From Calliopum simillimum (lineage: Eukaryota; Arthropoda; Insecta; Diptera; Lauxaniidae): a stretch of 64,000 nucleotides of DNA. The position numbers and the translations under genes were made by a program. Numbering within the stretch: the stretch's first letter is position 1; each line of letters starts with the position of its first letter. The stretch is taken from NCBI GenBank assembly GCA_951812925.1, contig OX638368.1, positions 158,458,492 to 158,522,491 of the forward strand. The letters are read 5' to 3'. Of this stretch, positions 49,605-62,477 are shown one piece after another. Below the pieces are notes generated by a model. The model was not told the DNA's origin. It was given only the letters and a program-made list of their open reading frames with translations, and ran no database searches.

Positions 49605-50775
49605 ATGTCCCAGTGTGCCAATCGGACTCATTTCGAATCCGTAAAGGGTTCATATTTTCGTACTTTTTATCCGTTACGGATCCGTTACTGGTCCGTTTCC
49701 GGGAGGAATTCCTAAAAAAAAGCGAATCGATTTTTCTTCTTTTAAATGAAGATATATAATGCCAGCTGTATTTGAAAACCATCGTGCCGTAACGTACATC
49801 TAAAACGAATTCAAAACGGATTCGCTTTTAATGATGTTTATGCTGCTTATAAAAAGAAAGAAAAATGGTGAAGCGCTTATTTTTAATTACAAAAAAAAAA
49901 AAAAAAAAAAACTAACCCCAGGCCTGGGTTCGCCTTCCGGGGTATTACTTTTCAAACACTAGACGTTATACAACTAGGCCATTGGCCGATGTGATGTAAA
50001 CTTATATTAAACATATATTAAACAAATTTTTATTGTTTTTTTTTATAAGTATTCTATGGTCTTTCTCTTTCTTTTTTTAAAAAAAATATATTACAAACTC
50101 AAATATGGAATCAATAACGTTTTTTCAAAGAGAATTTGAAAAGTTTACAAAAAAACATACGCAATAGAATAAAAACATAAAAAAAAAAGAAAAAAAAACG
50201 AAAATGTTTTTTAATCATCATTAAAATTAATTAAAGCAAATCCATTTTGAGTTCGTATTTGAAGTATTTACGGATTCGAAACGGATTTACCCAGGTTCGA
50301 ATCTTACCACAGGTGGATTTTTACCCTTTATTTTTCTTCCTTTTTTTTCTTTTTATTTTTTTTTTTTTTTTTTTTTTAATTGCTAATAAGCGCATCAAAG
50401 CAGTTTTTTCTGTAAATATACAGCATTAACATTTTTAAAAGTATATCCGTTTTGAATTCGTTTTTACATACGTTTCGGATTCGAAACGGGCCCGAGCTGC
50501 GAAATTACCCGTGTTTGAATCTTACCAAATGCGGATCAATAATTTTTATTTTTTTTTTATTTATTCTTTTTAATTGCTAATAATCGCTTCAAAATGTTTT
50601 TTCTTCTATTTAAACTCAGTTTTAACATTAGTAAAAGCAAATCCCTTTTGAATTCGTTTTTGATGTACGTTATGGGTTCGAAATGGATTCGTTACCGCGG
50701 ATTACGTTTTTTGTCCCTTTCGGAACTCGTAACGGGTTCGAAACGGATCCTCATCCGTCTTTGTGCACATTGGGG
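49605..50775. repeat. Cluster of ~200-bp repeat units, with an inverted outer copy
   Basis: GAATTCGTTTT with nearby CGGATTCGAAACGG recurs on the plus strand at about 50251, 50456 and 50652 (spacing 205 and 196 bp), each unit followed by a TTCGAATCTTACC-like box, a T-tract and AATTGCTAATAAKCGC. The stretch 49605-49850 carries the same phrases inverted, beginning near GTGTGCCAATCGG, mirrored by GTGCACATTGG at about 50762. The whole is an inverted composite. Confidence 0.65.
49890..49995 (-). repeat. Possible tRNA-derived SINE head
   Basis: On the minus strand TGGCCTAGTTG (49981-49971) fits a pol III A box. About 36 bases downstream AAGGCGAACCCAGG (49936-49923) resembles a B box, then a T22 tract follows (49911-49890). 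Such order and spacing occur in tRNA-derived SINEs. The B box is imperfect and no tail or target duplication is defined, so the call is tentative. Confidence 0.35.
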
Positions 50776-50799
50776 TATTAAACTCAAAAACCATTGAAT

Positions 50800-52099
50800 C
50801 ATCGGCGGGAATCCTGTCCATTGACCAAAATTAATTTAACTTTTTGCTGCTTTTGTTATGTAGCTTTAAAAAGACATCATAGAAAAAATCAAGTTCAGAT
50901 TCGTAATAAGAACAACCAAGTCCATCATAAAAGGCTATAAAAAACGAGGACGCAAAACCATGCTAGGCCTGGACAGGGGTAGGCTATAAAAAAAATGGAC
51001 CATCGCAGATCCTGGCAATGCACACTTTTTAGTAACTTGAGGTCCTACCTACAAGAATTTGGTCTCAGATTGCGGTTCTCATATTTCGTAAACTCAAGTA
51101 CGTCTGGCGTCCGCTCTTCTATCCCTAAACGTTTTGAACAAAAAACTCAGAACACTCCTGCACCACTTTTCTAACAGAAATGTTGGGGTTTTTCTGCAAA
51201 ATGGTGACGATTTTGGTTTTATTCCGCCTTTAATATTTTTAATCCTCTGTCCTCGGAAGTACATAACTGTCCTCGAAAATACAGAACGGATGGTCACCGC
51301 ATCGACACACATTTTGATTGAACTAAAGCAAGGGTGGAAGTCGATACATAGCGCATTGGTTGCTTTGTAAAAAAAAACAAAAAAGAATCATGCATTAGTT
51401 GAATTAGAAATTCAAGGTTCTATGTGATATCTTTGTTCAGCCAAATAACGGATATACCAATATCCTTAATGAGAAATCTCGATAAAAAATATCAAGCCAA
51501 TGCTGATTCAAGTATGTGACAATGGTCTGTCGATTTGAACAGTATTATATATGGTTTGTTAAAAACATTTGCACAAGTTATTAAAATTAGTAATACTAAA
51601 CAGAGGATTATTTTTAATCCTGTCATTTGCATAAACAAATTTAATTTTTCATAGACAGCTGGCATTAAATGTGCGGTCGGTTTTTAAGTTCAAGGAAAAT
51701 GATAAATGAGCAATTGTTAGAGTTAAGAACGGGATAAGACGAAAGGATTTACAGAAATGGCAGGGATAGCCACTTCTTTTGTGGTAAGTTGTCACAGTCG
51801 CCGACATGTTACATTTACAATTTTTGGTGTTAATTTTAATTAAAATTTCATTGTATTGAAATCCATGCAGTAGCAATGCTCGAAATGAGCAAAAATTTTC
51901 ATTGCAATATCCATTGAAACATAAGTAAAACAATTGGTATGAATTGGAAGAAGTACCTACAGCTGATGACCATTTATTGTGTAATATACAAACTTATTAA
52001 TATGTTTACCTATGCAACATCAGTTTTGAAGTGAAACTTCTTTGGCCACTTTAGGGGTAAAATTTCAAGTCCACTTCAGTTTTTTGGCGTCACATTTTT
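50800..52099. other. Non-coding stretch
   Basis: No supported feature is seen. Confidence 0.35.
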
Positions 52100-52104
52100 C
52101 GACA

Positions 52105-52510
52105 CCTTTTGTTACATCTCGTTATATCCCACAACCCACAGACAGAAACTATTTCGATGAAATTTGGTAGGTGATACCATACACAGGTTTATAAGTCGGC
52201 GTAATCAGATATGTGCAACAACCACTTTTGATTTGACGATCTGACCTCTTATATCTCGCGAGCTATAAACAGTATTTCGATGAAATTCGGTTTAAATGTT
52301 GGTGCCGAACATGAAAACCATACACTAGTCGCAAACTTTTTGTAATAAAATTACTGCCACGCCTACTTTTCAACGAATGAATATTTTAACACACTATATC
52401 TTGCAAGCTATTTCAGAAAAATTTGCTACTTAGGCAGGTGCCAAAGGAGAATACCATACACTGATCGAAAAGTATGTACATTCAAATAAGTGCCACAGCT
52501 ATTTTTCAAA
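52105..52510. repeat. Three degenerate ~140-bp tandem units
   Basis: ACCATACAC occurs at 52176, 52318 and 52453 (spacing 142 and 135 bp), each preceded by an ATATCTYGYRAGCTAT phrase and TTTCGATGAAATTYGG. Period and vocabulary resemble the central repeats of the mini-me-like element at 62478, but the sequence is different. Confidence 0.6.
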
Positions 52511-53009
52511 TATAATTTTCACTACCTATATGTGTACTAAGTTGAAGGCTTTTATACAAATTTTACACTATAGTTGTTTTTATTGAAAGTGCTTTAAATG
52601 TACCTAATGCAAGTAATATTCAACTGACCAGCATTCTGAAGAAAAAAGTTATTTAAACAACTTGATTGTTATTGTTTTAAATTTTTTTTATTTTACTGGC
52701 GATTTCTATTGTATCACCATGATAGATTATCACAGCTGCAAATTGACCAACCACACTCTTCATCATCAACAACATCGTCATCGTAAATTAAAATCCTCAT
52801 CAACTGACCAATTCATTTATCTGACAAACAAATCGCGACATTTATGACCGTTTTGTCACATTGTTGTTGTAAGGATCAAACTGTTTATCATACATATATG
52901 CATTTTCTTTTTTCTCAATTTCAGAAATCGCGTCATTATTTTCACCTTAACAAATTACAAAATGATGACAAATGCAATAGTTGCTGTCAGTCAGTCAGTC
53001 TTCACTATG

Positions 53010-53044
53010 GTGAGTGAGTGAGTGAGTGAGTGAGTGAGTGAGTG
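53010..53044 (+). repeat. (GTGA)n microsatellite
   Basis: About nine GTGA tetranucleotides, preceded by a short CAGT repeat (52987-53000). Confidence 0.9.
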
Positions 53045-55026
53045 ACCAACAAAAGCATCAAAAATAAGGTAACCCTTGGGTAACCTGAAAGTTGATGGTT
53101 TTCAAAATAAAAAAAAAAAACTTCTTATGTTGTAACGAACTTTTCTTTATATCGCTATCGGTTGTACCATGCAGTAGGTGTTAGGCAGAAGGGTTGTTGC
53201 TTGTTGCTGCTGCTGCAAGTAAATCACTTGAAACCAGTACCGCCGTGCACCAAAGAAAAAAAATATTTACGCCCCTCAAATAAATCAGATAATCAACGCA
53301 TTACGTTGTATAGTTACAGAATGCTTTGGATTGTTGTAATACATATACCACCACACAGCACCATCTGCCGTTTCGTCTCTAATTAAAATAATTTTGTAGT
53401 CATGAAGTTGAAATTTTTTTTTATTTTTATTTTTTAAGTCATCATCATCAACATCACCATTATGATGATCAGGATTTCATTGCGTCAAATGAAATATGCA
53501 AATCCATGTTGTTGGTCTAGGATTGCATTCATCAAATTTGCTTGCGATTGTTTTAGCAGAACCAGTTTTGCCTGACAGTTCTACAAAACCGGGCTTGCGA
53601 GCTGACACATGACAGAATTCAACAAAACTATGCGGTTCTTGCAACCAATGTTATTTATGATAAATGGTTTAATGAAATTGCAGTTGACAGTGTATTCTTG
53701 TAGACTGGTTATAAGACTGGTATTTAAAACCACCGACATACATTTTGCTGAGGCTTTTTTCCTACTTACTTACTTATAATTTTGCAAGAAAACTATAAAG
53801 ATAAATGGGTAATTTTACAAAAAAAAGCCGAAGGTTATTTTGACCATGAAAAAGCAAAAAAGAAGTCTTCTTTCGAGGCCGCAAATAGTTGAAATAGATT
53901 AACGTTGTCATAATAAAGCTAATAAAAATTATAAATCACCAGAAAAATATACTTTAATTTCCTATTTCATTTTCCATAGTAAATTTCAAAATATTAAAGA
54001 ATATCCACGGTGAAGGATTATTTCAAAATAAAGTTTTCAATTTTTTTTTCCACTTAAGGTATTATCTGTTTGTGCGAAAGACTCCTTTTTGAAGTAAAAT
54101 AAATATTTTTGATGTAATAAAGAGAAGACTGAACCTACACCACGGTAAAGCCACACTAGTTTGTATAATCAAAATTTATGAAATGTTTTGAGTGGTAGAC
54201 TAACATAATAACTAATTGAGGAGAGGTTTTTCAAAACGGGCTTTTTTCCTCGAACGACCTTGAACAAACATAAGAATGCCATCGTCGTAATCATGCTGAA
54301 ATGTATCTACTACATAGTTCTAAATCTAATATCCTAAGTAACAAAACGAGAATTTCCATTACTTTTTTATTACAAAAAAAAAAAAAAAGAAAACAACATT
54401 TCAAAGTTCATGCAGACAAACCTTTTTTGAATCGACTTTTTATAGAGAACTGTTCATCTGTATTTTCAATGATTACAGTATGAGATATGCATTATTTGTT
54501 TATGGGCAAATCAATTTTAACATATTTTAGATATGCACATATGTGGTAATAACTAACGCATAGCGTCTGCTTTTAATTTTTATCCAATTATAAATCTTGT
54601 ACAGAAGAAAACCCTTCAATTTTATGCTTCTTCACAAATTTATGGCAATTTATGCATACGCTATATGTAAAGTTTAGACGTTACAAGATCAACAGCGTCT
54701 CAATTGGATTCTTCATTGTCTTTTATCACTTGCAAAGAATGACGAATAGGAATCAAGAACTGTGTGTGTTGCATTCATCATTTGTTCTTCGATGCTGTTA
54801 AAAAAATATTTTGCATTACAATAAAAATGAATTTATTTATTTTTCCTTACATTTCGTGTAAGGCTTAAAAAATCATGCTTATCATCGTTATTTATTTTGT
54901 CAGTAGGTATATAATTGAATAAATTTTCCTTTAACTACACTGCGCTCGAATCGGAAACATTTTGTTTTTTCTAACATTGATGGGTCCTTGGTAGTAAACA
55001 CAATTTGAGTACGCTGATTTTGGCGA
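53045..55026. other. Non-coding stretch
   Basis: AT-rich DNA with ATC/ATG trinucleotide runs near 53440-53470. No gene is recognised. Confidence 0.35.
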
Positions 55027-55028
55027 TA

Positions 55029-56421
55029 CGTAGGTTGCTATATATATTTCTGGCCTAGGCAACACTAATGTCAATAGCTAAAATCTGGCAACACCATAAT
55101 AAAGTTTGACATTTTTTAGCATAAACGTACTCACAACGTTTTGATGTACAATTGCTATTTGTTTTGTTTACAGTGAGTTAAGAAAATTAATTTTTCCATT
55201 GATAGCACAGTGCAACACAAAAAATGCCCCTCGGGTCTCATAAAGTTTTTCTGATAGGTTATGAAAAATAAAAATACACGTATTTCACCGAATATGTGTA
55301 TCAGTGATTTTTTCCATTTTATGGCTCCTCAAAGCTTAAAATTCGCGTTTTATATGAAATTTTGAGATTTTATGAAAAAAATCATCTTATTATGAAATGT
55401 TGCTCGTGTCCTTACCTTTAATTTAAGCTATAGCACTTGAGAATCCGCACTGTAGTTTTTATTTTATTAGCAAAACTGTAAAAATTTTGCTATTTCAATA
55501 TTAGAAGACTTTGTGATAATTTTTTATTTTTCTTTTTATTTTCCGAAATATATACGTATGAAAAAAAAAAAAATACATTGAAAATGGTTTTGCTTTTAAA
55601 ACAAAAACTACCATGTGGATTCTCAAGTGCTATAGCTTAAATTAAAGGTAAGGGCACGAGCAACATTTCATAATAAGATGGTTTTTTTCATAAAATCTCA
55701 AAATTTCATATAAAACGCGAATTTTAAGCTTTGAGGAGCCATAAAATGGAAAAAGATCACTGATACACATATTCGGTGAAATACGTGTATTTTTATTTTT
55801 CATAACCTATCAGAAAAGCTTTATGAGACCCCAGGGGCAAAATTTTTTTGCGATTTTGTCGCACTGTGTAATTTAAGCGATTGATAAATTATGGGATATC
55901 CAACGAGAACAAAGTGTTCATGCAAAATCGAATGTATTGGAGTGGAACTAATGTGCAAGGATGCCTCTATCTCACAACATGCCACATAACGATCTTCCAT
56001 TATCAGTTCATGAACTGTATCAATGTTTTGTGGCACAACAACTGATTTTGGACGACCTTCACGGAATTCGTCTTTGAGCGAGCGTCGGAAACGATTGAAT
56101 TCATTTAACCAGTTTTTCACAGTGCTATAGGATGGTGCTTCATCGCCATACAAAGATTTAAATTCATCGATGCACTCTTGTCGTGATAATAAACGTCGAA
56201 AGTTGTGAAAAATGATCGCACGAAAATGTTCACGAGTTAATTCCATTTTTTTGCCATATTGATTTTTTCAAGTCACTGTAAACAACACAAATGATGGTCG
56301 TACGTCAAAACGTTCTGAGTACGTTCATGCTAAAAAATGTCAAACTTTCCAATGGAAATGTCAGATTGCACCTGGCAACACTTAGTGTTGCTTAGGCCAG
56401 AAATATATATAGCAGCCCACG
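55029..56421 (-). mobile_element. Young long-TIR mariner, copy C, with nested foldback
   Basis: Same family as 28345 and 34069, opposite strand, with TA at 55027-55028 and 56422-56423. It has the best-preserved frame: from ATG at 56246, MELTREHFRAI, SRQECIDEFKSLYGDEAPSY, NWLNEFNRFRRSLKDEFREG and VACCEIEASLHISSTPIHS, about 110 residues of an intact mariner-type DNA-binding region. It ends in PIIYQSLKL where the catalytic domain has been deleted. The element is 1393 bp only because of a 664-bp insertion (55205-55868). Without it the length is about 727 bp, as in the other copies. It could in principle make a DNA-binding protein without catalytic activity. Confidence 0.9.
55205..55868. mobile_element. 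664-bp foldback nested in mariner copy C
   Basis: Arms 55205-55450 and 55616-55868 are inverted copies at well over 90% by eye, ending in GCACAGTGC / GCACTGTG. TA at 55203-55204 and 55869-55870 is the target duplication. The two uninterrupted mariner copies read CATTGATAATTTAAGCG across the site, showing the empty state with a single TA. It has no coding content. The inner arm also occurs as a fragment at 21784-21829. Confidence 0.9.
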
Positions 56422-56423
56422 TA

Positions 56424-59400
56424 TAAGTAATTCTACCAGTTTGGCGACTTTAGGTTTTGAGATATTTGGGATCGAAAATTTTCACGAAAACACGTAATTT
56501 TTATGCCTATTTCATCCATTTATTCGGTGCTGGGCAAAATTCTCTCTTTTTTTTTGTCTCGTTTTATCCTTTACGAAAAGATACGCAAAAAGTCATCTCT
56601 TTGATGAACGTTAGAATTGCGTTTTGCTCAGCACCGCATTTATTCAACGGATACCTATTCCAGTTTGGTCAAATTGCATCATTTAATGATTTATTTTCCA
56701 CTTTTTATTTTTTCTTGTTTATAAATAAACTTATGAATCATACATCATGTTGTACATGATTTATTAAAACATAATTTTTAAATGACAAACTTTTGCAAAT
56801 ACTATGATAAATTAGCTACTTTATCACCATTTTAAAGATAAAACATTCATTAATTCTTTTACGGATTATTCTTAATTTTTTAGCATTACTTGTTTTTTGC
56901 GGTCGTTAGTGAAATTTTCCGTATAATGTTTTTGTAAAAAAAATTAAACCATTATAACCCAGTTTTTGAAAAAAGGAGTCACAAAGTTCAATGAGGAGAT
57001 AATGGGTTCAGATGCTTAGAAAAATGGTCTTCGTGTGATTGTATTTCAGCAAAAACTTGTTTTCAATTAACAGTTCTATGTCTATCGAATTCTATAGCGA
57101 AATTTCGGGAACATTGACTTTTGAACGGCTTAGAGGTCTGTGTATACTTCATTCTTGAGTCATTTTTAACATTTTTCCGTAAAAAAAAAAAATGAAACAA
57201 AAAATGTGGCTTCCAGAACTTTTCATTTGATTCGCCATATGTGGGATATATGTTATTTTTGACTTTAATACTTTTGAAGTTGTTGACTGAGCAGACACAC
57301 ACACCGTTGACCACACACAACGAAAATATAAAAAGTTGTAATGACCACAGCAACTGTCAAGGACACAAAGAAAAATTAATTTTTCATTATTTACAATGTA
57401 ATCTATTTTACAATTCCTATTACGAAAAACAATGAAAAATAATAGAATTTAAGAAAAACTGCAAATCAAAGATAACAGATTCTGTAAAATACAAAACTAA
57501 TGTGATCATCACGTGCACACATCACAGTCGATGATAATAAAGATGGATGATAGATAGATAGTATGCAGATAATAAGTGTGAAATGAAATTTTAACAAAAA
57601 AAAAAAAATGCAAATTTTAATAGGAAATAATCAGCAAAGAAAGGCAGACAAAGGATTGTACACAAAAATCGAAAAAAACATGGGCATGACGGGACAGCAG
57701 GATATGTTAAAAAGACAAAACCAAACGAAACAAGCATATTTCTATTTGAAATCTCTCTTAAAACATTTAGCGCCAAATTTTGTTTTTCTAACTGGTATCT
57801 TCAAGTTTTTTTTTTTACTTTTTCTTTTGAATTTGGCGCGAAGTGGGTGCTACTTAAAAGGATGTGTTTACATGCAAGGACATATAAAAGGAATTTAACT
57901 AGAAAATAATCGTTTTCGTTGCGCAGTAGTCGTAAATTTCACGCTATGTTAAATGCGAGTACATTTGGTACGGTACATCCCACAAAAGTATGATTTTGTA
58001 AGAGATCAAATTGTGGCCAAAAAAGATTTTAAGGAATAACCTCATCAAGGAGTAATGAAAATAAATTTGAATAAATGAAAAGAGAATATCAACTAAAGTG
58101 TTAAAAATGCGAATATATTTTTCTGCTTTTTAAAGATAAATGACATAACCACCAACGGAAGTGGTGACATACATTTTTTAAAGGCCTACCGACAAAAGCG
58201 CATGTTGTAATAGTTTAAGTAAAATGGTAATTGAAAATAAAAATTGCACAGTCATTGCAAAAAATTCCTTTTTGGCGGTACATCATAAGCAGTCAGTTGG
58301 CCAAACTCTTGTCATCATAGCAATTATGTACAAGTTCTTATAAATACAAGTAAATTTTGCCTGTATATGTTCTGAACAACATTGAATTTTCATACTTAAA
58401 GCAAAATCCACAAGTTCAAATGCATTAAACATCATATGACCACTGGTCAGTCTGTCAAGCATTCCAGCTAGTCATTCAGTCACCATATTCACCGCAGAGT
58501 GTACTAATGATAATTAATGATGCCACTGGTGCAATATTTTTCTTTCGTATGAAGGTTCCTTAAAGGCGTGTCAATTTGACCACTGAACGTACAAATTTGT
58601 TTGTGCGCACCGCCAATTTTTAACTTGTCCTTACCACCTAGTGTTGGTCATGCTTAATTTTCATTTCAATTTATGATCACCACCATTATCATCATCATCA
58701 TCATCAGCGTCATCTCCCTTAAGAATATCAATTGAATTTTCCAGTACAGTACGATTTGCATGGTTGAAATGATTTTGCAAAATTATTTAAAAAAAAAAAA
58801 AACATCATTTGATAAGGTAGTATCCCTGTCTGCTCAACTGCCTTTAGGATTTGTTAGTATTTTGGTTACATTTCGTTAATTTATTATGTTGCTCAAGATT
58901 TATGGCAAACTAAATATTTTCATTACAGTAATAAGAGCTTTATAGGTGATACAAGTGGTTCTAGTAAGATCATAAGAATTAGTACGTTATGAATTAAAAC
59001 GTATTTATAAAACTATTAAAAAGATTTATTTACAATTAAATCGAGGACTTACGCTGCACAGTGTGAGATTTTGCCAATCTAGGACGTCAAAATTCAATTT
59101 TAGCCGTAGTTTAATAGATATCGAATTGAAATTTTGTATATAAACTTTAATTCTTAATGCGGAGGTTTGGTTCAGAGATGAAAAAAATCGGACAAAATCT
59201 ACTTGCACCTCCCATACAAATGTGCCTTTTTTTGTAAAAAAAATATTAAAACAGTTGGTTGTAATAAAGATATCAACTTGAAAATTTGTATTTACAATTT
59301 CAGTGGTAACTGAATACTACTGACAAAAAATGGGAGTGATTAAAAAAGATAACATAAATTTTTTTTTTTTTTTTCATGATTTCAGTGCAATTAATCATTA

Positions 59401-59662
59401 TAACACCTACAGTCATTGTAAAAAAAGTAGTCTTTTGGAAAAAATGGGCAAGATTTTATTTTTTAAGTCTATTCTATGAGTATGTATGCTCATCTTGTAT
59501 GCTTTGTCATAGCGTAACCACGCCCAACTTGTAAGTTATAGTCTATGAGAGATTCAAGATTTTTGAAATTTTTCTTACTTTTCAGCTGATTATAAAATAA
59601 TTTGATTAAAATACTTAAGTGCAAATGTAAGGGTTGTGTAAAGCAAAAATTTTTAGTGAAAG
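56424..59662. other. Non-coding stretch
   Basis: It includes a diverged relative of the 1032-1104 mini repeat at 56944-57009 (TTAAACCATTATAAC against GATAATGGGTTCA) and an (ATC)n run at about 58688-58707. Nothing else is recognised. Confidence 0.4.
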
Positions 59663-59664
59663 TA

Positions 59665-60497
59665 GGGGAACTGATGCTATTGTGGTATAGTTTTTCAATG
59701 TGGTATGGTCGCGTATCTCTGAATTGGGAAAGAACCTGCGAACGTCACTGCTTTTATCCTATCAAAAAACATGAAAAACCAGAGATGTGTTGCTGTCATG
59801 CACCAAACAAAATTTTTCCTGAGTCAGTTGAACAAAACTTAAGTCACGTGTGGTTGATTTTTTTTTTGCGGATTTTTTGCAAAAAAATTTTTTTAAGAAA
59901 AAGTTGCTTTTTGATGAAAATTTATTTATATTCAATAAAAGTAAGTGCTATGTATTGCGAAATAAGTGTTTAACTGTGTAAATTCACAAAGTTTCTCATT
60001 TTATTTTTAGAATTTTGTAATTTCTAAAAATTGGCCAGTGTGGTATAGTCGGGATTCGCTAATGTGGTATATGAATATTTCTTATTATTTTTAACATTAT
60101 TTGATTGCTGTTTATTTTTTTCTAAAAACTATGAGTTTGAGAATCAATGTAAATGTTATTATGAACATATTTCATACCTTTTAAACTTTATATTTGGTTG
60201 TATGGTTAAGTATACCACATTACCCTACTTATATGTACCACATTACCAGCCCACTTTACAAGTACTGATCAGCATATATACCACATTGTGCCACCCAACT
60301 TTTTGAAAACAGCTTTTTTGACTTTTTTCAGATTTTACTCAATAACTTTTTTTAATGAAGTTGCACACATTTTATTGAAAGATATTCTGTAGCCAATACT
60401 TCAATGATTAGCATAAAAAATTTGGCTGAAATTGATCTAACTGTTCTCTTTCAAATTCCACTTAAACATTAGGTATACCACAATAGCATCAGTTCCC
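59665..60497. mobile_element. 833-bp non-autonomous element, pogo-like ends
   Basis: GGGGAACTGATGCTATTGTG at the left is mirrored by TACCACAATAGCATCAGTTC and CC at the right, flanked by TA (59663-59664, 60498-60499). GTGGTATA or its complement recurs inside at about 59690, 60040, 60065, 60210, 60235 and 60280, so the termini contain clustered candidate binding sites. This arrangement parallels the element at 32358-33609 (GGGGAAA ends, repeated GGGGTAAAGTGGG). An open frame (59602-59973) crosses the left border and is unlikely to be real. Confidence 0.75.
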
Positions 60498-60499
60498 TA

Positions 60500-62477
60500 T
60501 TGATCTTTAATGCAAAAAACTTTTTGCCAAAAAACAAATGCGCACAACTTCAAATTGATCGCTCAAAGTTTTATTATCGAAGCAAGCTTGAAAATTTGTT
60601 TCTGCATGCTGTTCAATAGTACGTATTTGATAGCTGTTATCATGCCAATGACTTTTTTTTATTCTCTTTTATGCTTATTTTCGTAACAATTGGGGTTTTT
60701 TCTAACAAATTACAAAATATGGTTGATTTTCAAGCACATTGTTTTTTTTTTCTCACACTGTGCGCTGCCGCCTTTAGTAAGAATGCCGTAACTCCAATTT
60801 TTACAAAAAAAAAAGACTGGGGAAGATCCATATCAAACCAACCAAGGAGTCAACCCTCACCATCTCCGAACTTAATGAAAACTTAGGATTTCGATTTGCA
60901 ATATCAGGCTAAGGATTGAGCTAAATTTTTGGGTCCCATTTTGAGTGGTTCCCAAAATACAGGGTCTTAAAGTTAAAAAAAAAAAAACCGAAAAACTGTT
61001 AAAGTGACTAACATGAAAAGGCTGTAACTTGGCAACCAATTAACATATTTCTTAAAAAGGAAAAATGCACCAAAGGCAATTATATTGGCTTCCAAATCAT
61101 TAAAAAAATTTGTATTTTAGTCATATTTTCTGCATCAAAAAGTTCTAAATCGAATATCCTTAAAAACGACATTTTATAATTTTTTTAAAAAAAATATATG
61201 TCAAAGACCAATTATTTTCAACACTAACTGTAAATTTGGTGGCGAAGCTCTTGCTGGTTTTGGAATTATAAATAAAATAAAACAAAAATATTGAAAAAAA
61301 AACAACATTTATTTGTAGATTTTTTCAATAAAAAATTCACCAGACGCTGAGTAAGCCTTGACATTAAGCGTGTTTATTCCAACAACGCTAAACCACTGGA
61401 ATTTTTGAGTCCCACTAATAGTGCAAAAAGTGCTTGTCCTCATAGAAATTTAGAAGCACTTTCACGATGATTTTTTATAAGGCTGCAGTAAGAACAACAT
61501 GGGTTCGAACCTAGCCAGGGTGATTTTTTTTTTATTAAAATATTTTTTATTCAACTTCTGTTTGGACAACATTTGTTTAATATACAAATTTAATACCTCT
61601 TCATATCATCGGGCATTGGTGTAGCGGTCTAAAGAGTTGGTAAATGTTAGTAAAAATAATCTGTTTCTATCTATCACACGGGCACACAGTGTTTCACGTA
61701 GAACAAGCTAGCTGGACAAAATTATTTTTTGATATTTTCGGGTAGTATAAGCCTTATTACGACATATTATTAATATTTTGATATACAGGGTGTTCCAAAA
61801 TTTCCCGAACGGTCAAGTGTTTTTAATGCTGCACGTTAAATAAAAAAAAAAAAAAAACACGTGTCCAATATTTTTAAGAGTGCAGTGCAACGATACCAAT
61901 TTTGACCCTCCATACCTCTCCTTCCGCGGTTGACGGAAGAAACTTCAAAATTTTATATGGAAACTCCCAATTTTTATTGCGGATTCTGATTTTATGTGCA
62001 AAAATACGACACTTTTGTCTGAAACATTTTTTCTTATTCGGCATGGATCACCATCATAACCAGGAATTGCTCATTGGGGGGTTTTCATGCAGATTAATTT
62101 TATTTTATTTCAATATTTTCAATTCATATATATATTAAGGAAAAAGATATATAGGAAAAAGATCTTAGTAGAGAAGGTTTGAACCCGCAAAAATTGGTAT
62201 CGTTGAATAGCTCTCTAAAAAAAATTAAACAAAAAACCAAAAAAGAAATAAAACAACAGATTTTTTTTATGTTGGAAAAAGTATAAAAACCAACATTTAT
62301 TGTTTCTTTTTTTGCCAAATGTTCAATTACTACTCAGTTTCATCGTTAATTTCATCCGATGAATCTGATATATATATAATCTTCCTCAGGTTCTGGTAAG
62401 ATATTTGGTCGTGATTGTGGAACTATTGTAGGAGGGATAATTAGTTTTAAGACCTCTGCACACAGTTTATCTCTTTT
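60500..62477. other. Non-coding stretch
   Basis: CAACGATACCAATTTT at 61888-61903 is perfectly mirrored at 62190-62205 and may bound a ~318-bp MITE. GGGTTCGAACCTAGCC near 61501 resembles a pol III B box but has no A box at the right distance. No gene is recognised. Confidence 0.4.

Noticed and set aside
59602..59973. 123-residue frame with a CCCHAP motif
   Set aside because: It crosses the left border of the transposon at 59665 and shows no coherent domain.
61480..61640. tRNA or SINE suggested by GGGTTCGAACC and a nearby TGGTGTAGCGGTC
   Set aside because: The A-box-like sequence lies downstream of the B-box-like one, so they cannot form one pol III promoter.
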